DNA of 46,087 nucleotides from an uncultured Treponema sp. (GTDB taxonomy: Bacteria; Spirochaetota; Spirochaetia; Treponematales; Treponemataceae): positions 1 to 46,087 of the forward strand of contig CAMVCB010000012.1 in the NCBI GenBank assembly GCA_947165895.1, given 5' to 3'. The notes under the pieces are model-generated. The model had not been told where the DNA came from. It worked only from the letters and a program-made list of their open reading frames with translations, and ran no database searches. Shown piece after piece: positions 9,401 through 16,444 of the stretch. The translations under genes and the position numbers were made by a program. The first letter of the stretch is position 1. The number at the start of each line of letters is the position of its first letter.

Positions 9401-10385
9401 CGTCAGGACTGTAAAAAATGATTCTGATACCATCTCCTTTTGAGAATGACGTGGCTGAACAGCTTAATGTATAAGTTGCAGGAGAGCCATTGTAGCTGAC
9501 GTTTATTGGGGAGTTACCGTTTGTTGCTGGAGAATTTCCCGTGTAATTACCGTTTGTAAGAGGTGTTCCGTTTAATGAATAGCTTGCATTTCCAACTATT
9601 TCTACTGTCATGGGGAAGCGGACTGATTGTGCACCGCTGACAGAAGTATAATTAGCTTTTGTAACTATGACTGTAGCTCCATTTGGACTTGATTCCTGAA
9701 CGCTTGTTGTACAGGTATAGGTTGCCTCTCCACCAGTATAAGGGCGTCTGCGGGTAGATTCGATGTTATAGGTGATGTTGGAAGGTCCGTAATCAACGTT
9801 GCCGCCGCCATTCGGCATGTAAAGATATCCTGTGCCGGAAAATGTAAGCTTTTTTTCGGAGTTAGCCCAGAGAGTTTTTGTGATTGTCAAGGTTGTTGAT
9901 GAGCTGGAGTCATCCGGGCCAATTACAAAGGTGTGTTCATATTCATTGCTTCCCTGATTTGGAAAGTCGAAGGTTTGCGTCTGAAGTTCTCCGTTGCCTG
10001 TAAGCTCTACATTGCCTGCCCTGTTATTACTTGTTGCATCGACCAGAATTAAATCTCCGCTGCAGGTAAGTTTTTTTGAATTAAGGTTTACTGTGATTTT
10101 GCTGCTTCCTGCGGTATTAAAATTAAGCCCGCTTACTGTTAAATCTGAATCTAAAGTGACTGTGATTTCTGAGCTTCCTGTAAAGCTTGCGGTATCAGCA
10201 GAATTTTGTCCGGGGTATCCTGTTGAAGGTGTCCAGTTTGCAGAATCTGTCCAGTTTCCGCTGGTAACTGTGTTTTTCCAGGTGTAATCTCTTGCCCAGA
10301 CTCCCTGCAAATTTAAAATCAGGCCTGTAAGAGCGGCTGCGCGGAGAAGGATTTTAATTTTGGGGAAAGAGCGGAAATTTATCAT
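6405..10385 (-). CDS. Large secreted surface protein with FlgD-like C-terminal domain
   Basis: A 1326-residue protein beginning with a basic stretch and a hydrophobic signal segment (about residues 8-30, LLRAAALTGLILNLQGVWA). It then has repeated Gly/Asn/Ser/Thr-rich beta-type sequence with recurring phrases such as NWTDSANW and GNLDI, typical of beta-helical adhesins or autotransporter passengers. The last ~80 residues (LKVNMPSSGNLDI... YYWDGRNNAGSEVARGMYFV) match the FlgD-Ig/C-terminal module found on exported surface proteins of several phyla. I see no outer-membrane barrel. Export and surface display are inferred and the ligand is unknown. No Shine-Dalgarno sequence precedes the start. 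A TATTCT sequence sits six bases upstream of the ATG, so the transcript may be leaderless. Confidence 0.75.
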   Translation of the reverse strand: MINFRSFPKIKILLRAAALTGLILNLQGVWARDYTWKNTVTSGNWTDSANWTPSTGYPGQNSADTASFTGSSEITVTLDSDLTVSGLNFNTAGSSKITVNLNSKKLTCSGDLILVDATSNNRAGNVELTGNGELQTQTFDFPNQGSNEYEHTFVIGPDDSSSSTTLTITKTLWANSEKKLTFSGTGYLYMPNGGGNVDYGPSNITYNIESTRRRPYTGGEATYTCTTSVQESSPNGATVIVTKANYTSVSGAQSVRFPMTVEIVGNASYSLNGTPLTNGNYTGNSPATNGNSPINVSYNGSPATYTLSCSATSFSKGDGIRIIFYSPDGYNPSDSFMELGRITWYYQTPTWTGAGSNRFWTNTDNWIGLTGISDIRDLKDYDIEISQKDLSKTPVINDNVSVKSLTITTGSKVTLQKGTFSTEKIETAGIGSSFTWDDSDPSYGGIVELRKSTSYTEPLKYAFNDTSTISIKTLSIGESLNFSMPVDMNLTMLILNSGCTFSKNGHNLSLGWLQAQTSSYSSPANKNITLSDSFEADCIIFLLRDGNININENLTARKDIIIAGPNYNSSAFKYQHFTSRPSGWVQSFTKTSLDITSGDPVSSSSTLSIAAGKSLTAGTSGKGNFYINGATLTGSSGNSLVIPPNDSPENFCAEVVNSTISNITVTCADGTSDGSHAQIPATDCSLTGCTNFDSQEFGISSATTVSDNRIYLKFPRPIRKITYPSAIKTSDGTGFTAEYASETGSDAPANPKSSLYLYTANTTWNTDASGTSAGSGNYTNSKGEYRTVIPYLVIPQYITDSSGNVTCGYVITDKWGKRLKAYAPDASAFKDVTDGIPEDKKKKREPPAFSISLSPVSRNEIVIGFTKPVVTSSSKISYYTDASTRIPITQSMEELLPLCFQLFSIDSSGNAHPSDLQIDRNQRAVIKTSSQGLSSVTMRLTKKVTLSDVENLYIRLVAPKDAGGNPLYPPTTYDHQTGLPGLPVSFIQKSDTDHTKDGTTYMALNTAHTISDFAVGAVTPSHAYNSGTSDGGENIASAYHNIYGEGSSAVHDFSKNQKNYGTLSYGTEFTLVSKAASEINSLKLLISDSPDSDSRFTVFNTNFDSQSEAWLANLDGKIFDSYSTSLNSNYYTSVSDKIKSANEVQGFNFIVAKDQVSKMKTGSQLSFLFAIADASNTPLQHILTPVLLSSDAGTYDLSKSISYPLFAFNLSNSSDLLSLSPWYITLKSITEQRGGVTILNNVINAAAGEKTVLKVNMPSSGNLDIMIMTIDGNIVKYLAHGNAGAGEHFYYWDGRNNAGSEVARGMYFVIIKGPGIDENRKVMVVK

Positions 10386-10492
10386 ATATATAGAATATTA
10401 TCGGGCAGAAAGAAGGAATTTTCAAATTTTTAGGTAAATCATTGCCGGAATTCAGAAATAAAATCCATATTATAAGTGAGAGTTAAATAAAT

Positions 10493-10521
10493 TTGACAAT
10501 ACGTAATTAATTATGTATTGT
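10493..10521 (+). promoter_or_regulatory. hicAB promoter with 26-bp operator palindrome
   Basis: TTGACA (10493-10498) is followed after 17 bp by TATTGT (10516-10521). A near-perfect 26-bp palindrome (10496-10521) starts with ACAATAC and ends with GTATTGT around a central TAATTAATTA, with one mismatched pair. It covers the whole spacer and the -10. HicB antitoxins with DNA-binding C-termini usually repress their own operon, so this is the likely HicB operator. Confidence 0.75.
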
Positions 10522-10535
10522 TATAAGGAGCTGGG

Positions 10536-10736
10536 ATGGAGTTTTCATCTAAGAAGATAATTAAAATTATCAATGCAGACGGCTGGTATGAAGTTTCCTG
10601 TGTGGGAAGTCATCATCAGTTTAAGCATGATTTTAAGAAAGGGCGGGTTACAGTTCCGCATCCTAAACGAAAATTACCTGTTGGAACCGTAAAGAATATT
10701 TTTAAACAGGCTGGAATTGAGATTAAGGAGAAGTGA
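10536..10736 (+). CDS. hicA: HicA mRNA interferase toxin
   Basis: A 66-residue HicA/YcfA-type toxin with a small dsRNA-binding-like fold that cleaves mRNA when released from its antitoxin. The conserved GSHHQF (about residues 24-29) contains the catalytic histidine. RVTVPHPKRKLPVGTVKNIFKQAGI is the family's second landmark (read here as VTVPHP, then KNIFKQAG). AAGGAG precedes the start. It is the first gene of a two-gene operon, with hicB starting just after its stop, the canonical toxin-first order. The palindromic promoter upstream indicates autoregulation. Intact, with no frameshift. Confidence 0.93.
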   Translation: MEFSSKKIIKIINADGWYEVSCVGSHHQFKHDFKKGRVTVPHPKRKLPVGTVKNIFKQAGIEIKEK

Positions 10737-10738
10737 TT

Positions 10739-11161
10739 ATGAAAAATGAATATGCTTTTATCGCGATTTTTGAATATGCAGAGGATGGTATTAATATAAC
10801 ATTCCCTGATTTGCCGGGATGTATTTCTTGTGCGGAAGCGGAAAATATGGAAGAAGCCTTGAAAAATGCAAAAGAGGCTCTGGGACTTTATTTGTTTGGG
10901 ATGGAGCAGGATGGTGAAACAATTCCGGCAGCGAGAAGTATAAAAGACATTACATTAAATCAGAATTGCCTTCCTGCTGTTATTGAAGTTTTTATGCCCT
11001 CTGTACGAGCTTCTGTAAAAACTTCATTTGTAAAAAAGACTCTTTCGCTTCCAGCCTGGCTTTCGGCTCTGGCAGATGAAAAGGGTGTAAACTGTTCTAA
11101 AATTTTTCAGGATGCACTGAAATCCGTTTTGGGAGTTGAAGAACCAAGGTACGCGGTGTAA
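10739..11161 (+). CDS. hicB: HicB antitoxin
   Basis: A 140-residue HicB antitoxin. The N-terminal half has the partly degraded RNase-H-like HicB fold (FPDLPGCISCAEAENMEEALKNAKEAL), which neutralises HicA. The C-terminal part (LPAWLSALADEKGVNCSKIFQDALK) is a ribbon-helix-helix-like DNA-binding segment able to bind the upstream palindrome. A GTG at 10733 is in frame, but AAGGAG at 10725-10730 is only two bases from it and eight bases from the ATG at 10739, so the ATG is the better start. The 3' end is followed by a hairpin-rich repeat rather than a clean terminator. Confidence 0.92.
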   Translation: MKNEYAFIAIFEYAEDGINITFPDLPGCISCAEAENMEEALKNAKEALGLYLFGMEQDGETIPAARSIKDITLNQNCLPAVIEVFMPSVRASVKTSFVKKTLSLPAWLSALADEKGVNCSKIFQDALKSVLGVEEPRYAV

Positions 11162-11330
11162 GCGGGGCGTTGCGGGGTAGTTGGTAAGGCTAAAAATTGC
11201 GAATGCAATTTTTTTAACGCCTTGCTATAGAACATAAGTCACTGGTGACTTTCCACACCCCGCTGGAAGGGGTAGCGAAAGACCGCGGAGCGGGCTGGAG
11301 CGAGGGGAAGGCTTTCCCCTCCTTTATTTT
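11162..11330. repeat. Structured repeat family B, copy 1, plus mini-hairpins
   Basis: Positions 11183-11236 have the layout GGTAAGGC TAA, a hairpin AAATTGC/GCAATTT, TTAACG, GCCTTGCTAT, GAACA, with outer arms that pair. The copy at 16440-16540 has the same order with extra hairpins. Next come a perfect AGTCAC TG GTGACT hairpin (11237-11250), CCGC GGA GCGG (about 11283-11293), and an AGGGGAA/TTTCCCCT hairpin near 11303-11320. The stretch separates hicB from the GH43-like gene. Confidence 0.6.
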
Positions 11331-11331
11331 G

Positions 11332-11340
11332 TGTTATAAT
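11332..11340 (+). promoter_or_regulatory. Extended -10 promoter, probably leaderless
   Basis: TGT TATAAT (11332-11340) is followed after six bases by the ATG of the GH43-like gene. Transcription would start at or within a base or two of the A of the start codon, leaving no leader and no ribosome binding site. Confidence 0.55.
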
Positions 11341-11346
11341 ATCCCT

Positions 11347-12975
11347 ATGAGTTACAGAATTATCAATCCGGTGCTGTCGGGCTTTTATCCTTCGCCCAGT
11401 CTTTGTGTGGCGAACGGGATGCTTTATATGGTTGCGGCTTCTTTTACTTATTTTCCGGCTTTTCCGGTTTTTATCAGTAAGAACGGGGTGGCATGGACTC
11501 AGATTGGAAATGTAATCAGTTCGGCTGAGCAGATTGATATGAGGGGGCACGGGGCTTCAAAAAGGCTGCTGTCGCCGAATATCCGCTATGAGGCTTCCCG
11601 GGGAGAGAAGGGGCGCTTCTGGTGTACGGGCTTTCAGTACGACGGACTGGGATGTTTTTTAACTTATAGTGACAATATTGCCCTGGGCTGGCAAAAGCCT
11701 GTTCATATTGAAGGTTCTGTCGGGTTTGACCCCAGCCTTTTTTTTGATGATGACGGGACTGCCTGGTATTGTGGTGTCCGGGAAGCGACGGTAAATAAAT
11801 TTTACGATAATCAGAGCGAAATTTTTATTCAGAAAATCGACCTTGATAAGGCTAAGGTTGAGGGGCAGCCTAAGGTTATTCTTTCCAGTCAGTCGAAGTT
11901 TACGGGCTGGATGGATAGTGCCCGGATTTTTAAATTTGAAGATTATTACTATCTTATTTACAGCGAGGGCGGCTTTACCCTGAATTACGGGGTTTGCGTT
12001 GCCCGTTCAAAAAGTCTTGACGGTGAATGGGAGGTAAGGCCTTCCAATCCTTTGCTTTCTCACCGGTCGATGGGGCCTTTTGCAAAGATTCAGAATGTCG
12101 GTCATGCGGATATGTATTGTGATAAGGACGGGCGCTGGTGGCTTTGTGTGTCTGCCTGCCGTCCTTATGGAGAAAAGTCAAAGCGTTCCATAAACATGGA
12201 CCGGGAATCCTTTATTGTTCCTGTGAAGTGGGAGGGGGGCTGGCCTTACGCGGCTTATGAAAGCGGGCACATTGATAATGCTTACAGTCTGAGCGGTCTT
12301 GTTGTTAAGCGGGCTGATGATGATGCGGATGCGGTGATTTTTCCTGTAATCGATGACTTTAATGAGTCCAGATTTGGATTTTTCTGGATTGTAAACCGGG
12401 TCTGGAACGATAATCTGATTAATCTTAACGGTCATTCGGGAATCCTCAGGCTTTATGGCGGACGGCCGCTGCAGGAGGAAGAGAATGTTGCCATGCTTTT
12501 GAGGCGGCAGACTGCCTTTTGTTATGAGGCCTGCTGTCATATCTGCTGTCATTTTGCAATTGACGGGGATTGCGCGGGCATTGTCTGCTATCAGAATGAA
12601 AGGTTTAATCTGCGTCTGCAGCTCAAGCTTATGGGAAAGGTTGTAGCTTTGCAGATTATCAAGACGGTGGACGGCCAGGATGAGGTGATGCTGGAGGATA
12701 TTGTGGATGGCGGCTGTCATGAGCTTGATATGGTGCTCCGTATTGTGGCTGAAAAGCAGGTTTTGAAATTTGAATACGGGCACGATGAGCGTAACATGAA
12801 TCTTTTTAAGGATAATGTGGATTCGACCTTCCTTTCCCCTGATAAATGTAACGGGTGTTCGGGAATTATGGTGGGTATGTTTGCGGTGGCAGGCGGCGAT
12901 TTTAATCAGAAGCAGTTTTATGCAGATTATGACTGGTTCAAGTATGAAAATATAACCCGCGAATTTATTTCTTAA
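11347..12975 (+). CDS. GH43-like glycoside hydrolase with altered catalytic positions
   Basis: A 542-residue cytoplasmic protein (no signal peptide) of the GH43 five-bladed beta-propeller family, which usually contains beta-xylosidases and arabinofuranosidases. The opening NPVLSGFYPSPS (residues 7-18), LLSPNIRY, VGFDPSLFFDDDG (125-137) and YYYLIYSEGG are clear GH43 landmarks, followed by a C-terminal beta-sandwich-like region. The pKa-modulating Asp128 is present. The expected general base Asp in the PDPS motif is Ser16, and the general acid Glu of the EGPH motif falls on Asp190 (MDSARIFK). It may be inactive, act on another linkage, or serve as a binding protein. The start at 11347 follows family alignment; the longer frame runs into hairpin DNA. 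Confidence 0.75.
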   Translation: MSYRIINPVLSGFYPSPSLCVANGMLYMVAASFTYFPAFPVFISKNGVAWTQIGNVISSAEQIDMRGHGASKRLLSPNIRYEASRGEKGRFWCTGFQYDGLGCFLTYSDNIALGWQKPVHIEGSVGFDPSLFFDDDGTAWYCGVREATVNKFYDNQSEIFIQKIDLDKAKVEGQPKVILSSQSKFTGWMDSARIFKFEDYYYLIYSEGGFTLNYGVCVARSKSLDGEWEVRPSNPLLSHRSMGPFAKIQNVGHADMYCDKDGRWWLCVSACRPYGEKSKRSINMDRESFIVPVKWEGGWPYAAYESGHIDNAYSLSGLVVKRADDDADAVIFPVIDDFNESRFGFFWIVNRVWNDNLINLNGHSGILRLYGGRPLQEEENVAMLLRRQTAFCYEACCHICCHFAIDGDCAGIVCYQNERFNLRLQLKLMGKVVALQIIKTVDGQDEVMLEDIVDGGCHELDMVLRIVAEKQVLKFEYGHDERNMNLFKDNVDSTFLSPDKCNGCSGIMVGMFAVAGGDFNQKQFYADYDWFKYENITREFIS

Positions 12976-13014
12976 ATTTTTTTTCAAAAATTTTCACTTT
13001 TTTTTGAAATCCTA

Positions 13015-13047
13015 TTGACTAATAGCGCTTGTTAGTTTAATCTAACA
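13015..13047 (+). promoter_or_regulatory. Promoter region with a TGTTAG/CTAACA dyad
   Basis: TTGACT (13015-13020) resembles a -35. It is followed by TTTAAT/TAATCT-like -10 sequence inside the dyad TGTTAG tttaat CTAACA (13030-13047). A second dyad of the same form, AGTTAG ttaagg CTAACT, follows at about 13053-13070. Two dyads with the same half-site and six-base centre suggest a dimeric regulator, or a hairpin in the transcript for the second one. No regulator gene is adjacent. Confidence 0.4.
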
Positions 13048-13177
13048 TTGTAAGTTAGTTAAGGCTAACTACTTGAAACAGGCTCTTATAAAAAACTATT
13101 AATATGCCGCCGGAAGAGAAATCTCCCGGCGAAAAGCAGTGTGCAAGTTTGCCAGATTGCACACTGCTTTTTTTTTA
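13048..13177 (+). ncRNA. Candidate small RNA ending at a strong terminator
   Basis: Roughly 130 bases lie between a promoter-like region and a perfect intrinsic terminator, with no ORF that has a ribosome binding site. The predicted transcript would fold as three hairpins: AGTTAG/CTAACT, GCCGG/CCGGC (near 13109-13130), and the terminator. clpP has its own promoter after the terminator, so this looks like an independent short transcript. An alternative is an attenuating leader for clpP. No known RNA family is recognised. Confidence 0.5.
13135..13177 (+). terminator. Strong intrinsic terminator of the candidate small RNA
   Basis: AGCAGTGTGCAA (13135-13146) and TTGCACACTGCT (13157-13168) pair perfectly over 12 bp around a ten-base loop, followed by nine T residues. 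It lies 84 bases before the clpP start. Confidence 0.92.
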
Positions 13178-13213
13178 TGTTTTCTTTATGCCCCCTGCCG
13201 CCTTAATTTCACA

Positions 13214-13242
13214 TTGAAAAAATGCCGGATTACTATTATATT
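13214..13242 (+). promoter_or_regulatory. clpP promoter
   Basis: TTGAAA (13214-13219), a 17-bp spacer and TATATT (13237-13242) make a near-consensus housekeeping promoter 19 bases before the clpP ATG. GAGG at about 13248-13252 is the ribosome binding site. Confidence 0.7.
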
Positions 13243-13261
13243 TATATTGAGGTATAAAAAA

Positions 13262-13882
13262 ATGAAATCACTTTACGTATCTCCTCTTTTTGGTGATGAG
13301 GACGAGGATGAGAAAAAAAAGGCTCCTGAAATGCCTGATCCGCTTACAGAAAAATTCTTAAAAACACGCCAGATTATTCTTTCTGGTGAAATCAATAAAG
13401 ACCTGGCAGATAAGATTGTGCGCCAGCTTTTAGTTCTTGAAGCAGATGACGCTAAAAAAACAATTTACATGTACATCGATTCCCCTGGCGGTGACGTTGA
13501 TGCAGGCTTTGCAATTTTTGATATGATCCGCTTTATTAAGTGTCCGGTTGTTCTTGTGGGAATGGGCCTTATTGCGTCTGCCGCAACTCTTGTTCTTCTT
13601 GCCGTTCCAAAAGAAAAGCGCGTGGGATTGCCAAACAGCCGCTACCTTATTCATCAGCCTATGAGCGGAATGAAGGGTGTCGCAACTGATATCGAAATCC
13701 ATGCAAAGGAAATGGAAAAGACAAAGGCTTTGCTTAATAAATTGATTGCTGATGAAACTGGTACACCGCTTGATCAGGTTACTCAGGATACAAACCGCGA
13801 TTACTGGCTTGATTCTGAAGAAGCTGTAAAATACGGTCTTATCAGTAAGATTGTTACAAAGCGCACAGATTTGCCTAAGTAA
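13262..13882 (+). CDS. clpP: ClpP-family ATP-dependent protease, proteolytic subunit
   Basis: A 206-residue ClpP-type serine protease that forms the degradation chamber used by Clp ATPases. The nucleophile lies in GLIASAATLV (the usual form is GxAASMG), the catalytic His in LPNSRYLIHQPMSG, and the Asp in TNRDYWLDSEEA. The N-terminus is unusual: a strongly acidic EDEDEKKKAPEMPDP segment replaces the typical axial loop sequence, so it may be a second ClpP isoform or pair with a non-standard ATPase. No unfoldase gene is adjacent. The ATG at 13262 has a proper ribosome binding site; the longer open frame would include the terminator. A UPF0158-GNAT gene follows six bases after its stop and is probably co-transcribed. 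Confidence 0.9.
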   Translation: MKSLYVSPLFGDEDEDEKKKAPEMPDPLTEKFLKTRQIILSGEINKDLADKIVRQLLVLEADDAKKTIYMYIDSPGGDVDAGFAIFDMIRFIKCPVVLVGMGLIASAATLVLLAVPKEKRVGLPNSRYLIHQPMSGMKGVATDIEIHAKEMEKTKALLNKLIADETGTPLDQVTQDTNRDYWLDSEEAVKYGLISKIVTKRTDLPK

Positions 13883-13887
13883 TTTTT

Positions 13888-14784
13888 ATGGAATTTACTT
13901 TAACCGACGGACTTATTGAACAGATAATTTCCGCTATGGAAAATCAGGAAACTGTCTTTGTAATGAGTGCAGAATCCGCTTCTCTGGTGGAAATGTCAGC
14001 TTCGGTTAAGGTTGATGAAGATAAAGTTTATGGACTGCCTGAGTGGAAGCCAGCCGACGGTTTTGCTTTGCGGGAGGCTTTTGTAAATCAGCTTCACGTG
14101 CCGGAAGTGCAGCGGGAGTTGAAAAATGTCTTGCATTCAGGAAGGGGGGTATTTAAGAATTTTCGAAATGTATTAAAGAATTATCCTGACGTTGATAAAC
14201 GATGGCATATTTTTAAGTACAAGTTTATGTCAGCACGTATTAAGGACTGGTATAATTCTTTGCGTCAGGTATGGGGACTGGAAAAATTAGATTATTTTTC
14301 GGAAACTGACGATGATTTAGTTCATGATGATTTTTCATTTGAAGAGTATAAGTCGTCCGAAAATCAGATGGAAGTCCTGCAAAATACCTCAGCTTTTTTG
14401 ACAGATGATAACTGGAATCTGCCTGATGAGTTGAAAAAGGCTTTTTATGAATCAATAGTAAATCAGTTTAAAAACTATGAGGCTGATAATCAGACAGGAT
14501 TTATATGCCGCTCTCAATCAGATGATTTTGCCGGTTGCATTACAGCATCTGTTATGACAGAAAATCAGGAAGAAACGATGATATTGACCAGTTTTTTTAT
14601 TCCTGAAAATTTCCGGGGCCTTGGAATTGGTACGGAGCTTTTGACTATGCTCCTGGAAAAACTGAAAGACAACGGAAAAAAAACTATTTTTCTGCCTAAT
14701 ATTTTGATTCCGGAATTTTTGGAGCCGTTATTGATACGCACAGGCTTTACAAAAATCAGAAACGGATTCTTTGCAGAAATTTAA
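13888..14784 (+). CDS. UPF0158 domain fused to a GNAT acetyltransferase
   Basis: A 298-residue two-domain protein. Residues 1-135 match UPF0158 (LVEMSAS, GLPEWKPADGFALREAFV, GVFKNFRNVL, WHIFKYKFMSARIKDWYNSL). An acidic linker follows. The last ~120 residues form a GNAT N-acetyltransferase with the acetyl-CoA loop FRGLGIGTELL and a terminal strand GFTKIRNGFF. The substrate is unknown, and the UPF0158 domain has no established biochemical role. It begins six bases after clpP, suggesting one transcript. The fusion suggests that UPF0158 presents or recognises a substrate for acetylation, which is speculative. Both domains look complete. Confidence 0.78.
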   Translation: MEFTLTDGLIEQIISAMENQETVFVMSAESASLVEMSASVKVDEDKVYGLPEWKPADGFALREAFVNQLHVPEVQRELKNVLHSGRGVFKNFRNVLKNYPDVDKRWHIFKYKFMSARIKDWYNSLRQVWGLEKLDYFSETDDDLVHDDFSFEEYKSSENQMEVLQNTSAFLTDDNWNLPDELKKAFYESIVNQFKNYEADNQTGFICRSQSDDFAGCITASVMTENQEETMILTSFFIPENFRGLGIGTELLTMLLEKLKDNGKKTIFLPNILIPEFLEPLLIRTGFTKIRNGFFAEI

Positions 14785-14845
14785 AATTTAATTATTAAAA
14801 AATTGTCCGCTCTGAACGGCGGGCTTACACACACAGGAGACCTCT

Positions 14846-15679
14846 ATGGCTTACAGACACGATAATCGTGAATTTGAAATTAATGAAAATCAGGTTGCAG
14901 ATTTCCTTCAGAATGCAGTAGAAAAAGTACGCACATCTGAAGATGTTGATGTTCTTGCAAGTCTTGTAAAATTATTCAAAAAGAATGTTCCTCTTACACT
15001 GAGAAAATATGTTATTGCCCTCATGCTTAAGGAATCTTTGAAGCATTACCGCTTTTTTGGAAATAAAGTCAGAAATGATAAATTTTCACGCACAGACAGA
15101 AACGACAAATTTGACCGCAATGACCGTCGTGAAAACCGCAATGAATATAAATCATCTTTCCGCCAGGAAAAAGTTGAAAATGATGCTGCTGCAGAAGAAG
15201 CTTCAGAAGAACGTCCCCGCCATCCGCGCGTAGAAATTCCAGCTGAAGACGCAATTTCAATCTTTATAAGCATTGGTAAAAACCGCCGCGTTTACCCTCG
15301 TGACCTGGTTGGAATCCTCATTGCTATTGCAGGTCTTGACCGCGAGCGCATTGGTGACATCAAGGTTCTTGCAAATTATTCTTTTGTTCAGCTTTACAAG
15401 GACGATGCTCAGCAGGCAATCGAAAAGCTTAACGGTTATGACTACCGCGGACGCAAGCTGGCTGTAAGCTATTCACGCCAGAGAAGTGAAGGCGACGAGG
15501 CTGACGGTGAGGCTTTTGCGGGCGATGCAGGAGCAGAAACTGTTTCTGATAAAATCGATTCTGGCTATGAAGCACCGGCAAGCATGAGCGAGCAGGATAT
15601 GGCAGCTGAGGATGCAGCAGCCCTCCGCGCAGCAGAAAAAGCAGCCGCAGATCAGGCTCCATTCGGAGTTAATGCATAA
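14846..15679 (+). CDS. DbpA-type RNA-binding protein
   Basis: A 277-residue protein with a helical N-terminal part (about residues 1-75), a basic/acidic repeat stretch rich in Arg, Asp and Asn (about 76-110, RNDKFDRNDRRENRNEY), a DbpA/CsdA-like RNA-binding RRM (about 130-210, IFISIGKNRRVYPRDLVGILIAIAG and a LAVSYS tail), and a low-complexity acidic Ala-rich end. There is no helicase core, so the RNA-binding module stands alone. Related proteins attach to RNA helicases or ribosomal RNA; the target here is unknown. CAGGAG before the ATG fits normal initiation. A strong terminator follows directly, so it is a single-gene unit. A role in ribosome assembly or RNA turnover is inference. Confidence 0.78.
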   Translation: MAYRHDNREFEINENQVADFLQNAVEKVRTSEDVDVLASLVKLFKKNVPLTLRKYVIALMLKESLKHYRFFGNKVRNDKFSRTDRNDKFDRNDRRENRNEYKSSFRQEKVENDAAAEEASEERPRHPRVEIPAEDAISIFISIGKNRRVYPRDLVGILIAIAGLDRERIGDIKVLANYSFVQLYKDDAQQAIEKLNGYDYRGRKLAVSYSRQRSEGDEADGEAFAGDAGAETVSDKIDSGYEAPASMSEQDMAAEDAAALRAAEKAAADQAPFGVNA

Positions 15680-15697
15680 TTAATCCCTGCGGAATAG

Positions 15698-15738
15698 AAA
15701 GACCTTCGTCTGCTTTTGCGGCTGAAGGTCTTTTTTTT
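15698..15738 (+). terminator. Intrinsic terminator after the DbpA-type gene
   Basis: AAAGACCTTC and GAAGGTCTTT form a 10-bp perfect stem around a 16-base loop, followed by a T run. It ends eight bases before the next ATG, so the following gene needs a promoter within or near the terminator, or partial read-through. Confidence 0.9.
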
Positions 15739-15745
15739 AATAATT

Positions 15746-16444
15746 ATGGAAAAGTTTTATTGCCTTCAGACCGGCGTGTTCGGTGTAAATACATATATAA
15801 TTCCAGTTGAAAGTGCCCCCGGGGATGGTGCCGAACCTGCCTCATGCCTGCGTCCGGCCCTCGTTTTTGATCCGGCTGCCTGCATGCTTACAGGGGACGC
15901 TTCAAAAATCACAGGCTTTCTGGCAGAAAAAAAACTTTTCTGCCAGGCAATTCTTCTTACCCATGCCCATTTTGACCACATCATGGGAATAAGCCTGCTT
16001 AAAGCTGCCTTCCCAGACGCTAAAATTTACCTTCATAAGGAAGAAGCCCTGGAGCTTGGAACTGCTGCCCGCGGAGAAAGGGGCGGCCCTATGAATCAGA
16101 GTCTTCTGGCTTCCTTTGGAATGGAAGCGGTGCTGGATGAGGTCGCAAATCAGCCGGCTGCGGACATTCTGCTTTCCGGCGGGGAAATCCTTTTTGACGG
16201 CTGGAAGGTTCTGCATACTCCGGGACATTCGCGCGGTTCTGTCTGTTATTACAATGAAAAAAAAGGACTTTTAGTCAGCGGCGATACGATGTTCTATCAC
16301 AGCTGGGGCCGGACTGATATGTACGGCGGTCATGAAGGGGCAATTCAAAAAAGCCTCAGTCAGCTTAAAAAAATCGTAAAAGCGGGAACAAAAGTGTTAC
16401 CTGGCCACGATTATAATGGTTTTAAAATAGAAGATAATAGGTAA
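15746..16444 (+). CDS. MBL-fold metallo-hydrolase (glyoxalase II-like)
   Basis: A 232-residue metallo-beta-lactamase-fold protein of the glyoxalase-II/YcbL group. The metal ligands are visible: THAHFDH (residues 72-78), the His of HTPGHS, the Asp of VSGDTMF, and the last His of VLPGHDY. An insertion near residues 30-40 (ESAPGDGAEPASCLRP) widens the first loop. Such enzymes hydrolyse thioesters such as S-lactoylglutathione or related small molecules; the substrate is not determined. The start at 15746 is preferred because the longer frame begins inside the terminator. The gene sits alone between a terminator and a structured repeat. Confidence 0.85.
   Translation: MEKFYCLQTGVFGVNTYIIPVESAPGDGAEPASCLRPALVFDPAACMLTGDASKITGFLAEKKLFCQAILLTHAHFDHIMGISLLKAAFPDAKIYLHKEEALELGTAARGERGGPMNQSLLASFGMEAVLDEVANQPAADILLSGGEILFDGWKVLHTPGHSRGSVCYYNEKKGLLVSGDTMFYHSWGRTDMYGGHEGAIQKSLSQLKKIVKAGTKVLPGHDYNGFKIEDNR

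Noticed and set aside
12178..12987. 269-codon leftward open frame opposite the GH43-like gene
   Set aside because: It is antisense to a recognised family, has no ribosome binding site, and its translation (many His, Ile, Asn) shows no domain.
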